Origin: Clostridia bacterium
GTDB lineage: Bacteria > Bacillota > Clostridia > UMGS1883 > UMGS1540
DNA length: 64,000 nt
Assembly (NCBI GenBank): GCA_017442155.1
Contig: JAFSAU010000003.1
Span: 86,696-150,695 of the forward strand
Direction of reading: 5' to 3'
Position numbers and translations under genes: made by a program. Position 1 is the first letter of the stretch. Each line of letters opens with the position of its first letter. Below the pieces are notes generated by a model that saw nothing but the letters and a program-made list of their open reading frames with translations, did not search any database and was not told the DNA's origin. Of this stretch, positions 1 to 8,077 are shown in pieces.

Positions 1-1557
1 ATAAATAGCATTTTTTACCACGCTGACAGACAGACCGGCTGAGATGTCCGAAACACCGGCTCCGTCCTTCTGGGCTTGTTTTACAGATGAATTCATAAAC
101 ACGGTACATCGGGAACCGAGATTAACGGGCGACGATGCCAGCAGACCTTTCCGGGCGAATTCTGCCGCTGTAAACCCTAAAGAATTCGCAAAGGTTTCAA
201 TAAACGAGCCACAACCGGAAGAGCAGGCTTCGTTCAGCATAATGCCATCAATCGCACCGTTGCGAAGCCGGAAACACTTAATGTCCTGTCCGCCGATATC
301 CAGAATAAAATCAACATCCGGCTGAAAATGCTTCGCCGCCGCATGATGGGCAAGCGTCTCCACAATACCCGTATCCACATGGAAAGCATGACGAATCAGG
401 TCCTCACCATATCCTGTAACGGCACTGCCGCAGATTTGAATTCTGTCACCGCAGAGTGTCCGGATTTTCAGAAGCTGTTCACGCACTAAGCGAATGGGGT
501 TTCCTTTTGAAGGACCGTAATATGTATATAAAATAGACTTATCTTCAGCGATCAACACCAGTTTTGTGGTAGTAGACCCACAGTCAAGTCCAAGATAAGC
601 CTTGCCGGAATAGGAGGAAAAATCAGTATGCGGTACTGAAGCCTTGGCATGACGGGCACAAAAAGCTTCATATTCTGCCTCGGACGCAAAAAGGGGGTCA
701 AGACGGTCAAAGCCGGCCGATTCCGTCTCTGCGCTTTTTTCGATTTTTTCTATGACCTTCGACAGCGGAATCGCTTTCTCTTCCGCCGTGCACATGGCCG
801 CACCGATAGCGACGGCATAAAGGCCATATTCCGGGAACACCGCCGTCCGGCCTTCCAGACCGAGCGTTTCGCAAAACCGTTTTTTAAGGCCGTGACAATA
901 ATAAAGCGGGCCGCCCAGAAACATAACCTTCCCACGAATTTCCCGTCCCTGCATGAGACCTGCCACTGTCTGGTTTACAACTGCCTGAAAAATACTGGCC
1001 GCAATATCTTCTTTTTTCGCCCCTTGATTCACAAGGGGTTGAATATCAGTCTTTGCAAAAACCCCGCACCGGGAAGCTATAGGGTAAATTCGCGTGGCTT
1101 TCAGGCTGCGAGCATCCATTTCATCTACAGTCATATCAAGAAGAGCAGCCATCTGATCAATAAATGCACCTGTACCGCCGGCACAGGTACCATTCATCCG
1201 GGCGTCCGCTCCGCCCTCATAGAAAATAACCTTTGCATCTTCCCCACCAAGTTCAATTACAACACCTGTATCCGGCTCCATACGCCGCACAGCTTCGCCG
1301 GTGGCGTACACCTCCTGCACAAAAGCAAGACCCGCCGCCTCTGCCGCACCCATTCCGGCAGAGCCAGAAATTGCCACTCGTACCATACATCCAGGGTGCT
1401 CATTTTCCATTTCGCGAAGCATTGTCAATGTTGTCTGTCTAACCCTCGAGAAGTGACGCATATATTTTTTATAAAGTGGCTTATCTCCGTCAATCAATAC
1501 CAGTTTTGCTGTGGTAGAGCCGATATCAATGCCAAGAGAATACGATTTTTCCGCCAT
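1..1557 (-). CDS. Acyl-CoA dehydratase activase (giant two-module form), C-terminus beyond the window
   Basis: ATP-dependent activator of 2-hydroxyacyl-CoA dehydratase type (BcrA/BadF/BadG/HgdC family); such proteins use ATP hydrolysis by an ASKHA fold to push an electron from a [4Fe-4S] cluster into a dehydratase or reductase. The visible 519 residues hold two successive ASKHA modules: the first opens with [14 protein letters not shown] and carries [11 protein letters not shown]; the second opens with [14 protein letters not shown] and carries [12 protein letters not shown] Cys in [12 protein letters not shown] sits where the cluster ligand lies in this family. The ATG at 1557 follows AAGGTGAAGG and a good promoter. 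Tandem modules are typical of the ~1400-residue clostridial fusion proteins, which carry dehydratase-like domains further on; those would lie left of position 1. The cognate substrate is unknown, and the family name is firm only at this level. Confidence 0.88.
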   Translation of the reverse strand, partial: MAEKSYSLGIDIGSTTAKLVLIDGDKPLYKKYMRHFSRVRQTTLTMLREMENEHPGCMVRVAISGSAGMGAAEAAGLAFVQEVYATGEAVRRMEPDTGVVIELGGEDAKVIFYEGGADARMNGTCAGGTGAFIDQMAALLDMTVDEMDARSLKATRIYPIASRCGVFAKTDIQPLVNQGAKKEDIAASIFQAVVNQTVAGLMQGREIRGKVMFLGGPLYYCHGLKKRFCETLGLEGRTAVFPEYGLYAVAIGAAMCTAEEKAIPLSKVIEKIEKSAETESAGFDRLDPLFASEAEYEAFCARHAKASVPHTDFSSYSGKAYLGLDCGSTTTKLVLIAEDKSILYTYYGPSKGNPIRLVREQLLKIRTLCGDRIQICGSAVTGYGEDLIRHAFHVDTGIVETLAHHAAAKHFQPDVDFILDIGGQDIKCFRLRNGAIDGIMLNEACSSGCGSFIETFANSLGFTAAEFARKGLLASSPVNLGSRCTVFMNSSVKQAQKDGAGVSDISAGLSVSVVKNAIY

Positions 1558-1603
1558 GCCTTCACCTTATCTTTCCTTTATCCTGCTATAAATAATCTAT
1601 TTT

Positions 1604-1632
1604 ATTATATAATAAAAAAAAGAAAAATTCAA
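1604..1632 (-). promoter_or_regulatory. Sigma-A-type promoter of the activase gene
   Basis: Read on the minus strand: TTGAAT (1632-1627), a 17-base spacer, then a perfect TATAAT (1609-1604). The predicted transcription start near 1597 leaves a ~40-base leader with a ribosome binding site before the ATG at 1557. Confidence 0.7.
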
Positions 1633-1663
1633 TGTTTTTTCGTGTTATTTACCGAAAGTTAAC

Positions 1664-1688
1664 AAAAAAAGACGCACAGCGTCCTTTT
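1664..1688 (-). terminator. Rho-independent terminator after the phosphopantetheinyl transferase gene
   Basis: On the minus strand a GACGC-TGT-GCGTC hairpin (1683-1671), extendable by A/T pairs, is followed by a run of seven T (1670-1664). It lies 13 bases past the stop codon of the upstream gene. Confidence 0.75.
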
Positions 1689-1695
1689 TCGGTCA

Positions 1696-2343
1696 TCAAT
1701 ACAGTCTCTTCCGCAAATCAACATATTTTAACCGGATTCCCGCATTTTCTTCCGTGCAGACAGAAACCAGAAAATCGTCAGCTTGAAACGTTTGCATGTG
1801 TGCAGGAACAGGTCTTCCGTCTCGAAAGACTGGCATATCAGGTACTGCTGAGAAAGACTGCAACGGACAACGGAGACCTTCCCCCGTCATTTTAATATAG
1901 CTTTCTTTCCGCGTCCAAAGTTGAAAAAAAGCCAAATCTGCTTCGTTCGCGGTGCGGAAATACATAATTTCTTCAGGACTAAAATACTTTTCTGCCAACT
2001 TTAATGAAACAGGGCGAATTTTCTCAACATCACATCCTACTGCACAATTTCCTGCGGCACACGCCACACGTCCTTGGGAATGGGATAAATTGAACTGTAG
2101 TCCTTGTACTGCCGGCTTTCCATTTTCATGCACACGAAGTGTCGACGCAGATACTCCATTTTCTTTTAATGCATATTGGAGGAGTAGTCCGGCCGCAAAG
2201 CTTTCAATCCTTTTTTCCGCGGGAATAATCCTACAAATTTTTTCCTGCCGATATGCGGGCAAAGTGGCAAGGAATTCCGGGGCCAGAAGGGGGTCAGGAC
2301 AGTCTGCGGTATTCGCTATGAACAAAGTTATTGATTTCTCCAT
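1696..2343 (-). CDS. 4'-phosphopantetheinyl transferase (Sfp superfamily)
   Basis: Transfers the phosphopantetheine arm from coenzyme A to a serine of acyl- or peptidyl-carrier proteins, in the cytoplasm. The 215-residue length and motifs fit the Sfp class: FNLSHS at 84-89, GCDVEK at 103-108 (Mg2+-binding Asp/Glu) and WTRKESYIK at 143-151 (catalytic Glu/Lys). The ATG at 2343 is chosen because TGAGG lies 7 bases upstream; an in-frame GTG at 2355 would overlap that site. The gene stands alone between two terminators. No polyketide or peptide synthetase is in the window, so the carrier-protein partner is unknown; it may serve fatty-acid ACP. Confidence 0.88.
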   Translation of the reverse strand: MEKSITLFIANTADCPDPLLAPEFLATLPAYRQEKICRIIPAEKRIESFAAGLLLQYALKENGVSASTLRVHENGKPAVQGLQFNLSHSQGRVACAAGNCAVGCDVEKIRPVSLKLAEKYFSPEEIMYFRTANEADLAFFQLWTRKESYIKMTGEGLRCPLQSFSAVPDMPVFRDGRPVPAHMQTFQADDFLVSVCTEENAGIRLKYVDLRKRLY

Positions 2344-2373
2344 CCAATACCTCACAAGTCAATTATAATATTC

Positions 2374-2401
2374 AGCCCCCTAAGCAATGCTTTCGGGGGC
2401 T
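2374..2401 (-). terminator. Hairpin at the end of the liv operon
   Basis: AGCCCCC pairs with GGGGGCT, with an inner AAGC-AAT-GCTT stem. It lies 11 bases beyond the livF stop. Downstream on the minus strand the sequence is A/T-rich (ATATTATAATT) rather than a pure T run, while the other strand has a T6 run 5 bases later; it may act in either direction. Confidence 0.55.
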
Positions 2402-2411
2402 TTCAGCTTTT

Positions 2412-3116
2412 TTATTCTCCTAAATACGCCTTTTTAACAGAATCATCGTTCAGCATTTCTGCCGCGCTTCCACTCAGCACAATTTTTCCGGTTTCCAACA
2501 CATAGGCGCGGTCTGCAATGGATAGAGATTTTTTTGCATTTTGTTCCACCAGCAGTACAGTCGTACCATCAGCACTGATTTTCTGAATAATATTAAAAAT
2601 TTCCGATACAAAAATGGGCGAAAGACCCATGGAAGGCTCATCCATCAATATGATTTTGGGATTGGACATCAGTGCCCGTCCCATGGCCAGCATTTGCTGT
2701 TCGCCACCGGAAAGTGTGCCCGCGATCTGGCTTTTTCGCTCCTTCAAACGCGGAAAACGGCTGTACACCATTTCAAGATTATCCGCAATTTCCTTTTTAT
2801 CTTTTCTTGTATACGCACCCAGCTTCAGATTTTCATATACGGTAAGTTCTCCGAAAATCCGGCGTCCCTCCGGTACATGCGCCATTCCCATGCCAACAAT
2901 TTTGTGTGCAGGGGTTTTCAAAAGGTCATGCCCCTCAAACATAATTTTGCCCGCCCTTGAAGGAACAAGCCCTGTTATCGTATGCAAAATCGTAGTTTTT
3001 CCGGCTCCGTTCGCACCAATGAGCGCAACAACCTCGCCCTTCTTAACCTCAAAAGATACACCTTTAATGGCACGAATCATACCATAATTAACTTCCAGGT
3101 TTTCTATTTTAAGCAT
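2412..3116 (-). CDS. livF: Branched-chain amino acid ABC transporter ATP-binding protein LivF
   Basis: One of two ATPase subunits that drive uptake of branched-chain amino acids or related compounds by a Liv/HAAT-type importer; it acts on the cytoplasmic face. The 234 residues show Walker A GANGAGKTT (34-42), the signature LSGGEQQ near 138 and Walker B ILMDEPSMGLSP near 158-170. Length and the H(VPEGR) region match LivF rather than LivG. It is the last gene of the livJ-H-M-G-F operon, 12 bases after livG, with a hairpin after the stop. Substrate specificity is set by the binding protein and cannot be fixed here. Confidence 0.95.
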   Translation of the reverse strand: MLKIENLEVNYGMIRAIKGVSFEVKKGEVVALIGANGAGKTTILHTITGLVPSRAGKIMFEGHDLLKTPAHKIVGMGMAHVPEGRRIFGELTVYENLKLGAYTRKDKKEIADNLEMVYSRFPRLKERKSQIAGTLSGGEQQMLAMGRALMSNPKIILMDEPSMGLSPIFVSEIFNIIQKISADGTTVLLVEQNAKKSLSIADRAYVLETGKIVLSGSAAEMLNDDSVKKAYLGE

Positions 3117-3128
3117 GGCACATCTCCT

Positions 3129-3905
3129 CTACTCATCCTCGCCCAGGTAGGCAGTTATCACCTTTGGATCATTCAGAACCTCGGCGGTTACGCCACTGGC
3201 AAGTTCTGTTCCGAAATTCAGAACGGTAACTTCTTCGCAAATCCCCGAAACGAGCTTCATATCATGCTCTATCAGAAGTATTGTCACATTAAATTTATTT
3301 CTTACAAATTTAATGATATCCATAAGTTCTGCCGTTTCCTGCGGATTCATTCCTGCCGCCGGTTCATCCAGAAGCAGAAGCTTGGGATTTGTGGCAAGAG
3401 CACGGGCAATCTCCAGCTTCCTCTGTTTGCCGTACGGAAGGTTACAGGCCAGACTGTTCCTTTCTTCTTCCAAATCAAAAATCCGAAGAAGTTCCTTCGC
3501 CTTCTCACGCATTTTTTTCTCGGAACGGAAATACCCGGGCAAACGAAGCATACTGACAAAGGGGTTACAATGGAAATCCTTCTGGTTATGCAATCCAACC
3601 ATGACATTCCGAATTACACTCATATTATTGAAAAGACGTATGTTCTGGAATGTTCTGGCAATACCTCTATGGTTAATCTGTTCCTGGCTTTTACCGGTCA
3701 ACTCTTCGCCATCCAGAAAAAAAGTGCCGCTTGTGGGCTTATACACACCCGTTATAAGATTAAAAATTGTGGTTTTTCCAGCTCCATTCGGGCCGATAAG
3801 CCCGTAAAGCTGTCCCTTTTTAACCACAAGATTTACGCTGTCCACGGCCTTGAGACCACCGAAAGATATACCAAGCTCTTTCGTTTCCAGCATAATTTCA
3901 CTCAT
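3129..3905 (-). CDS. livG: Branched-chain amino acid ABC transporter ATP-binding protein LivG
   Basis: Second ATPase of the Liv importer. With the ATG at 3905 it has 258 residues: Walker A GPNGAGKTT at 38-46, the insert typical of LivG (RTFQNIRLFNNMSVIRNVMVG), a degenerate signature LPYGKQRKLEIARAL, and Walker B LLLDEPAAGMNP. The start at 3905 overlaps the livM stop by 8 bases and has an AAGGGGG site upstream; an in-frame start at 3932 would add nine residues and deepen the overlap. Such overlap suggests coupled translation with livM. Confidence 0.95.
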   Translation of the reverse strand: MSEIMLETKELGISFGGLKAVDSVNLVVKKGQLYGLIGPNGAGKTTIFNLITGVYKPTSGTFFLDGEELTGKSQEQINHRGIARTFQNIRLFNNMSVIRNVMVGLHNQKDFHCNPFVSMLRLPGYFRSEKKMREKAKELLRIFDLEEERNSLACNLPYGKQRKLEIARALATNPKLLLLDEPAAGMNPQETAELMDIIKFVRNKFNVTILLIEHDMKLVSGICEEVTVLNFGTELASGVTAEVLNDPKVITAYLGEDE

Positions 3906-5040
3906 GGTGTCCGGCCCCCTTCTCTTTTTCATTTTTGTCCGTAATATCTACAGAAAGAAGTGCATCCATTTTAATTTTTGACGGAATCCTATGCCAGGCC
4001 GCATCATCATCTTCCACATTAGACGGATCTTTTACGGTTTTTGCCGAAAGCCAGCATGTGAGTTTTCTGAAAATTTTCTGCCAGAATCCACTAAGTTTTT
4101 CTTTAAGCGGTCGAAGTGCAGGCGCATTATTAAAAATGATAAGCGAAATAAGAATAATCGCATAAATAAGGTATTTGAGCGCCGCAAGGTCTCCTGAAAG
4201 CTTAGTAGTAAGAATAAAATTGATATACGTTAAAATCGTAGCCGCAATAATGGAACCGTTAATGCTCCCCATACCACCAAGCACAACCATAACCAGAATC
4301 TCTATCGAGTAATTATACGAGAAGAAGGAATACAGCACAGGTGTGGCATAATGGCCGTAAATAACTCCTGCAACTCCTGCAAAAAAAGCGGCGAGAGCAA
4401 AAACGAAAAGCTTATAGAACGTAACATTAATCCCCATAGCTTTTGCCGCAATTTCGTTGTCCCGAATAGCCGTAATCGCCCGACCGTGCTTACTCCGAAT
4501 CAGGTTCTGTACAACAAAGAGCATGATAAGCACCACAACAAAGGCAACGATAAAAAGGGATGTTCCGTATGTTTTGGTAGAAAGCCCCAGTGCACCACCG
4601 AAGGTATCTAAATTTTTAAAAATTGTTCGTACAATTTCGCCGAAAGCCAGTGTCACAATCGCCAGATAGTCTCCTTTAAGACGAAGCGCGGGAAGTCCGA
4701 TAACAAGGCCAAACACAGCTGCAATCAGGCCACCGGTCAACATGGAAAGGACAAGTGCCACAAGCTTAGACGAAACAAACCCGAGAATAATTTTAGAAAT
4801 ATAACATCCGAGATATGCGCCAACGCACATAAATCCGGCATGGCCGAGACTCAGTTCCCCTAAAAATCCAACAACAAGATTTAAGGAAACTGCGAGGATA
4901 ATAGAATATCCAATCTGTGCCAAAAGGTTTGCTGTGGAACGATTCATAGCACCACTATACAGAAGAATAACCGCAACCACCAAAAATAATCCTATGCCGA
5001 TATAATTCAAATAATTTTTAAGTTTCAGCTTCTTATTCAC
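3898..5040 (-). CDS. livM: Branched-chain amino acid ABC transporter permease LivM
   Basis: Inner-membrane channel subunit of the Liv importer. The 380 residues contain about nine or ten hydrophobic segments; conserved permease features include GFLGELSLGHAGFM near 60 and ALRLKGDYLAIVTLAFGEI near 120-140. The ABC-contact loop is near NEIAAKAMGINV. Unlike most LivM proteins, the last membrane segment is followed by a charged tail of roughly 70 residues rich in Lys, Asp and Glu, so it is somewhat long. It follows livH by only 4 bases. Confidence 0.94.
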   Translation of the reverse strand: MNKKLKLKNYLNYIGIGLFLVVAVILLYSGAMNRSTANLLAQIGYSIILAVSLNLVVGFLGELSLGHAGFMCVGAYLGCYISKIILGFVSSKLVALVLSMLTGGLIAAVFGLVIGLPALRLKGDYLAIVTLAFGEIVRTIFKNLDTFGGALGLSTKTYGTSLFIVAFVVVLIMLFVVQNLIRSKHGRAITAIRDNEIAAKAMGINVTFYKLFVFALAAFFAGVAGVIYGHYATPVLYSFFSYNYSIEILVMVVLGGMGSINGSIIAATILTYINFILTTKLSGDLAALKYLIYAIILISLIIFNNAPALRPLKEKLSGFWQKIFRKLTCWLSAKTVKDPSNVEDDDAAWHRIPSKIKMDALLSVDITDKNEKEKGAGHHE

Positions 5041-5044
5041 GACA

Positions 5045-5908
5045 TCACACCTTCTCTCTTTTCAGCTTCCCTAAAATTCCGGTAGGTTTCACAAGAAGGA
5101 TAACGATGAGTAGGCTGAATTCAAGTGCCGTAGTATACGGCGCAAGGACCGGTATGCTGAGGGAAATTTTTTCGATAACCCCGAGTAAAACGCCCCCAAT
5201 CATGGCACCGGGAACAGATCCGATGCCACCGATAACCGCCGCCGTAAATGCTTTAATACCGGGCATTGCCCCGAGCGTAGGACTGGTTGATGGAATTTGC
5301 ATGAGATAAAAAGTACTTGCAAAGGCCGCCAGAGCAGAGCCTATCATAAACGTAACCGCAATAACCTGATTCACATTGATGCCCATCAGCTGCGCCGCTC
5401 CTCTGTCCTCTGAAACCGCCAGCATTGCTCTTCCCATTCTTGTTTTCTTGATAAAAAGAGTAAGTGCTGCCATGATAATCGCACCGACACAAAGTGTGAT
5501 AACCGCTGCCAGGCTAATTCTGGTCTCTCCAACAGCAATGGAGCCAAAATTAGCAATGGATACCGGCTGAGATTTCGCACCAAAAATAAGCTGGGCAACA
5601 CTCTGGAGAAAATAACTGACGCCGATGGCCGTAATCAGAACTGCCAGCGGCGACGCACCGCGAAGCGGTTTGTATGCCAGCTTTTCTATCGTGATGCCAA
5701 GAAGGGTACATATAACAATTGATGCCAAAATCGCAAGCCAGGGATTCCCCGAAAGAGATATCGTCGTCAGGATTGCATACGCGCCGACCATAATAACATC
5801 ACCGTGGGCAAAATTCAGCATCTTGGCGATACCATATACCATTGTATATCCTAAGGCAATCAGTGCATATATACTGCCCAGACTAAGCCCGTCAATTAGT
5901 GTACTCAT
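5045..5908 (-). CDS. livH: Branched-chain amino acid ABC transporter permease LivH
   Basis: Partner membrane channel of LivM. The 287-residue protein is almost wholly hydrophobic, with the LivH hallmarks GLSLGSIYALIALGYTMVYG at the N-terminus and NFAHGDVIMVGAY, and a C-terminal GGIGSVPGAMIGG loop. It is separated from livJ by 90 bases that hold a strong hairpin, so livH-M-G-F are probably made at a lower level than the binding protein from the same transcript. Confidence 0.95.
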   Translation of the reverse strand: MSTLIDGLSLGSIYALIALGYTMVYGIAKMLNFAHGDVIMVGAYAILTTISLSGNPWLAILASIVICTLLGITIEKLAYKPLRGASPLAVLITAIGVSYFLQSVAQLIFGAKSQPVSIANFGSIAVGETRISLAAVITLCVGAIIMAALTLFIKKTRMGRAMLAVSEDRGAAQLMGINVNQVIAVTFMIGSALAAFASTFYLMQIPSTSPTLGAMPGIKAFTAAVIGGIGSVPGAMIGGVLLGVIEKISLSIPVLAPYTTALEFSLLIVILLVKPTGILGKLKREKV

Positions 5909-5942
5909 AAATTACCAAAGCCTTTCTGCTCCAATGAACGGA

Positions 5943-5976
5943 TTTTGGTTGGGTACATCACTATACCCAACCAAAA
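5943..5976 (-). promoter_or_regulatory. Intercistronic hairpin between livJ and livH
   Basis: A perfect 13-base-pair stem (5943-5955 with 5964-5976) closes an 8-base loop in the gap between the binding-protein stop and the livH start. No T run follows, so it is unlikely to be a full terminator. Hairpins at this place in binding-protein operons are known to protect the upstream message from 3' decay and raise the ratio of binding protein to permease; that role is inferred here. Confidence 0.65.
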
Positions 5977-5998
5977 CCAGATTCGCTTTAAAAACAAT

Positions 5999-7126
5999 TT
6001 AGCCAAGAACAACAATCTGCGGAACCTTTGTGCAGGCACCGGATGCATCCCATGTCATTTCACCTGTAGCACCCGTATATACAAAATCAGAAGCTGTGAT
6101 TACAGGAAGAAGAGCATTGGTAAGGTCAGACGCGGAAATTGTAGGATCAGTAATACCAGCTTTTTCCATAGCCTTGTAGATTACCATAACTGCATCATAG
6201 CCGTCTGCTGCAAACTGATCCGGCTCCTTGCCGCCATAAGCCGCCTTATAGTTTTCTACAAATTTTGAAACTACTTCATCCGTGCTGTTTACATCAAACG
6301 GTGTAATGTACTTAATAGTACTTGTTACAGTCTCATCAATTTGGTCCTTGATACCATCAAGGCCGTCACAACCGAAAAGAAGTGCATCACAGCCCTTAGC
6401 TGCTGCAGCCTTTGCGATGAGACCAGCTTCTGTGTAGTATATGGGCAGGAAAATAACTTCACAATCCTTCAGTGCTTCCACCTGTGTAGAGAAGTCTTTT
6501 TTATTCTCTGCATCAAAGGACTGTTCGATGTATTCTTTGCCAAGTGCTGCCATTTTAGTTTTAAAGGCATCATAAATACCGGTGGAGTATGGATCGCTGG
6601 TGTCATAGATAGCACCGATTTTAGTGTATTCCTTCGTAATTTCTTCAGCCGCCAGAATACCCTGGTCGGGATCGCCGAAGCAAACACGGAACGCGGTGGG
6701 TCTGTTTTCAATTACATTGGCTGCGGAAGCAGATGGTGTAATAAAGAACACATTATCCACCTCTGCTTTTGCAGCAAAAGCTTCGCAGGACCCGGAAGTA
6801 ACACTACCGATGGAAGCATTCATGCCAGCTTCATACAAAGCATCGTAGCCTGTGCCGGCATCTGCCGCTGTGGACTTATCGTCTTTCATATCCAGCTTGA
6901 AACGAACACCGTTCAGACCGCCGGCGGCATTGATTTCTTCAATTGCCAGCTTTGCACCTTCCTGTACAGAGATACCGTAGGACGATGTGTCGCCCGTCAG
7001 CGGTCCGGTACCGCCGATAAAGAACTCCGTGTTGTTTGCGGTGTAATTTCCTGCACCGCCATTTCCGCAGGCCGTAAAAGCAAATGCCAAAACAACGGCC
7101 AAGGCTGCGACTAATACTTTTTTCAT
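5999..7126 (-). CDS. livJ: Branched-chain amino acid ABC transporter substrate-binding lipoprotein
   Basis: Extracellular receptor of the Liv importer, anchored to the membrane as a lipoprotein. A hydrophobic signal with charged MKK start ends in FTAC, with Cys20 as the lipidation site, followed by a short Gly/Asn linker. The remaining sequence is the type I periplasmic-binding fold (Peripla_BP_6): IGGTGPLTGDTSSYG at the start of the first lobe, INAAGGLNG, and the ATGEMTWDASG C-terminal feature. The start at 7126 is fixed by AGGAGG and the promoter just upstream. The ligand may be Leu/Ile/Val or another small amide or aromatic compound. Confidence 0.94.
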   Translation of the reverse strand: MKKVLVAALAVVLAFAFTACGNGGAGNYTANNTEFFIGGTGPLTGDTSSYGISVQEGAKLAIEEINAAGGLNGVRFKLDMKDDKSTAADAGTGYDALYEAGMNASIGSVTSGSCEAFAAKAEVDNVFFITPSASAANVIENRPTAFRVCFGDPDQGILAAEEITKEYTKIGAIYDTSDPYSTGIYDAFKTKMAALGKEYIEQSFDAENKKDFSTQVEALKDCEVIFLPIYYTEAGLIAKAAAAKGCDALLFGCDGLDGIKDQIDETVTSTIKYITPFDVNSTDEVVSKFVENYKAAYGGKEPDQFAADGYDAVMVIYKAMEKAGITDPTISASDLTNALLPVITASDFVYTGATGEMTWDASGACTKVPQIVVLG

Positions 7127-7169
7127 GATTAAAACCTCCTGTAATTTAGAAATTTTTGATTACTTCTAT

Positions 7170-7198
7170 ATAATACCTTTTTTAGCGAGCATTGTCAA
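7170..7198 (-). promoter_or_regulatory. Near-consensus sigma-A promoter of the liv operon
   Basis: On the minus strand a perfect TTGACA (7198-7193), a 17-base spacer, and TATTAT (7175-7170). The expected start near 7163 gives a ~37-base leader with AGGAGG before the livJ ATG. No operator palindrome is apparent. Confidence 0.85.
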
Positions 7199-7230
7199 TA
7201 AAAATTTGTTTTTTTATAAATAAATTCTTT

Positions 7231-7698
7231 CTACACCTGCTTACAGACATCAATCCAGCCTTTAGGAAAAGATAAATTTTCCAGTTCTTCAAGCGTAACC
7301 TCAATCGCGCTGTTTGAACTTCCGCAGGCAGGAAAAACCGTTTTAAACCTTTTCAAAGAAACATCAAGATACACCTCCACCCCATCATTTACGGCAAAAG
7401 GGCATACACCGCCCACCGCGTGGCCGATAAGGACCGGTGCCTCCTCAAAGGAAAGCATTTTTGCTTTTGTACCAAATTGTGCCTTATACTTAGGGTTATC
7501 TATTTTTACATCTCCGGCGGCAACAACCAGAACTACCCTTTCGTCCACATGAAAGGACAGTGTTTTTGCAATCCGACATTCCTCGCAACCGAGGGCCTGT
7601 GCCGCCAGGGCAACCGTAGCACTGGAGCTGTCAAACACCCGGATTCTGTCGGCAATCCTTTTTTCTTCAAAATAAGCTTGAACGCGTTCAATAGACAT
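7231..7698 (-). CDS. YbaK/EbsC-family protein (aminoacyl-tRNA deacylase-like)
   Basis: A 155-residue single-domain protein of the YbaK/ProX family, which hydrolyses mischarged aminoacyl-tRNA such as Cys-tRNA(Pro) in trans. Visible family features are the Lys in CRIAKTLSF, the central VVLVVAAGDVKID strand and the loop GHAVGGVCPFAV, matching the usual GGVxPFG. A GAGAGGAA site precedes the ATG at 7698. It lies between the liv operon and the activase remnant with no sign of co-transcription with a tRNA synthetase. The exact tRNA substrate cannot be read from sequence. Confidence 0.85.
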   Translation of the reverse strand: MSIERVQAYFEEKRIADRIRVFDSSSATVALAAQALGCEECRIAKTLSFHVDERVVLVVAAGDVKIDNPKYKAQFGTKAKMLSFEEAPVLIGHAVGGVCPFAVNDGVEVYLDVSLKRFKTVFPACGSSNSAIEVTLEELENLSFPKGWIDVCKQV

Positions 7699-7801
7699 TC
7701 TGTGTTCCTCTCTTTCTTTTTACAAGGTATCGTATTACGGTCAAAATGCGTAATTCAGACTTTATTTACCGGGATTTTTGTTCTCTGCTACAGTGTGTTT
7801 T

Positions 7802-7954
7802 TTATGCAAGAATGCCATTTTCTTTTGCACACTTTAAAAGAACTATCGAAAAATCAAACCAGAGCATTGGCTCACCGCCCGAAAACGTAATTCTCCCGCC
7901 CAAGATTTCATAGAACATCCTGTCTTTTTGGACCAGTACGATGTAATTATGTAC
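7802..7954 (-). pseudogene. Remnant of a glycyl-radical-enzyme activase (radical SAM, PflA-like)
   Basis: The minus strand encodes KDRMFYE, then GGRITFSGGEPMLW and an amphipathic stretch ending KENGILA-stop. This matches the central part of pyruvate-formate-lyase-activating-enzyme-type proteins (family pattern GGGVTFSGGEPLLQ...LLKxCKExGI). The CxxxCxxC cluster, which should lie well upstream, and the C-terminal half are both absent from neighbouring frames, and the open frame as a whole is only 66 codons. It is therefore a decayed internal fragment, not a working enzyme. No glycyl radical enzyme is nearby. Confidence 0.7.
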
Positions 7955-8041
7955 GTGACGCTCTTTTTTGCGTAGTATATCATATTTCTTTCTGTTTGTC
8001 AATGCAGAAAAAATTAAAATGACACTTCAAAAAAGAAACAC
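7955..8041. other. Short non-coding stretch
   Basis: Part of the 379-base gap between the YbaK-like gene and the M24 gene. Apart from the activase remnant before it and the terminator hairpin after it, nothing is recognisable here. Confidence 0.5.
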
Positions 8042-8069
8042 GAAAAACGGCATTGAAATGCCGTTTTTC
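8042..8069 (-). terminator. Terminator after the four-gene hydrolase cassette
   Basis: A perfect 12-base-pair stem (GAAAAACGGCAT with ATGCCGTTTTTC) around a 4-base loop, 9 bases past the M24 gene stop. The T tract forms part of the stem, so it could terminate in both directions. Confidence 0.8.
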
Positions 8070-8077
8070 AGTACATT

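Noticed and set aside
649..1662. A long plus-strand open frame of 337 codons
   Set aside because: It lies opposite the acyl-CoA dehydratase activase, has no ribosome site and reads as low-quality Cys/His/Arg-rich sequence; it is a shadow of the real gene.
2982..3944. A 320-codon plus-strand frame across livF and livG
   Set aside because: It runs antisense to two certain ABC ATPase genes and has no recognisable domain.
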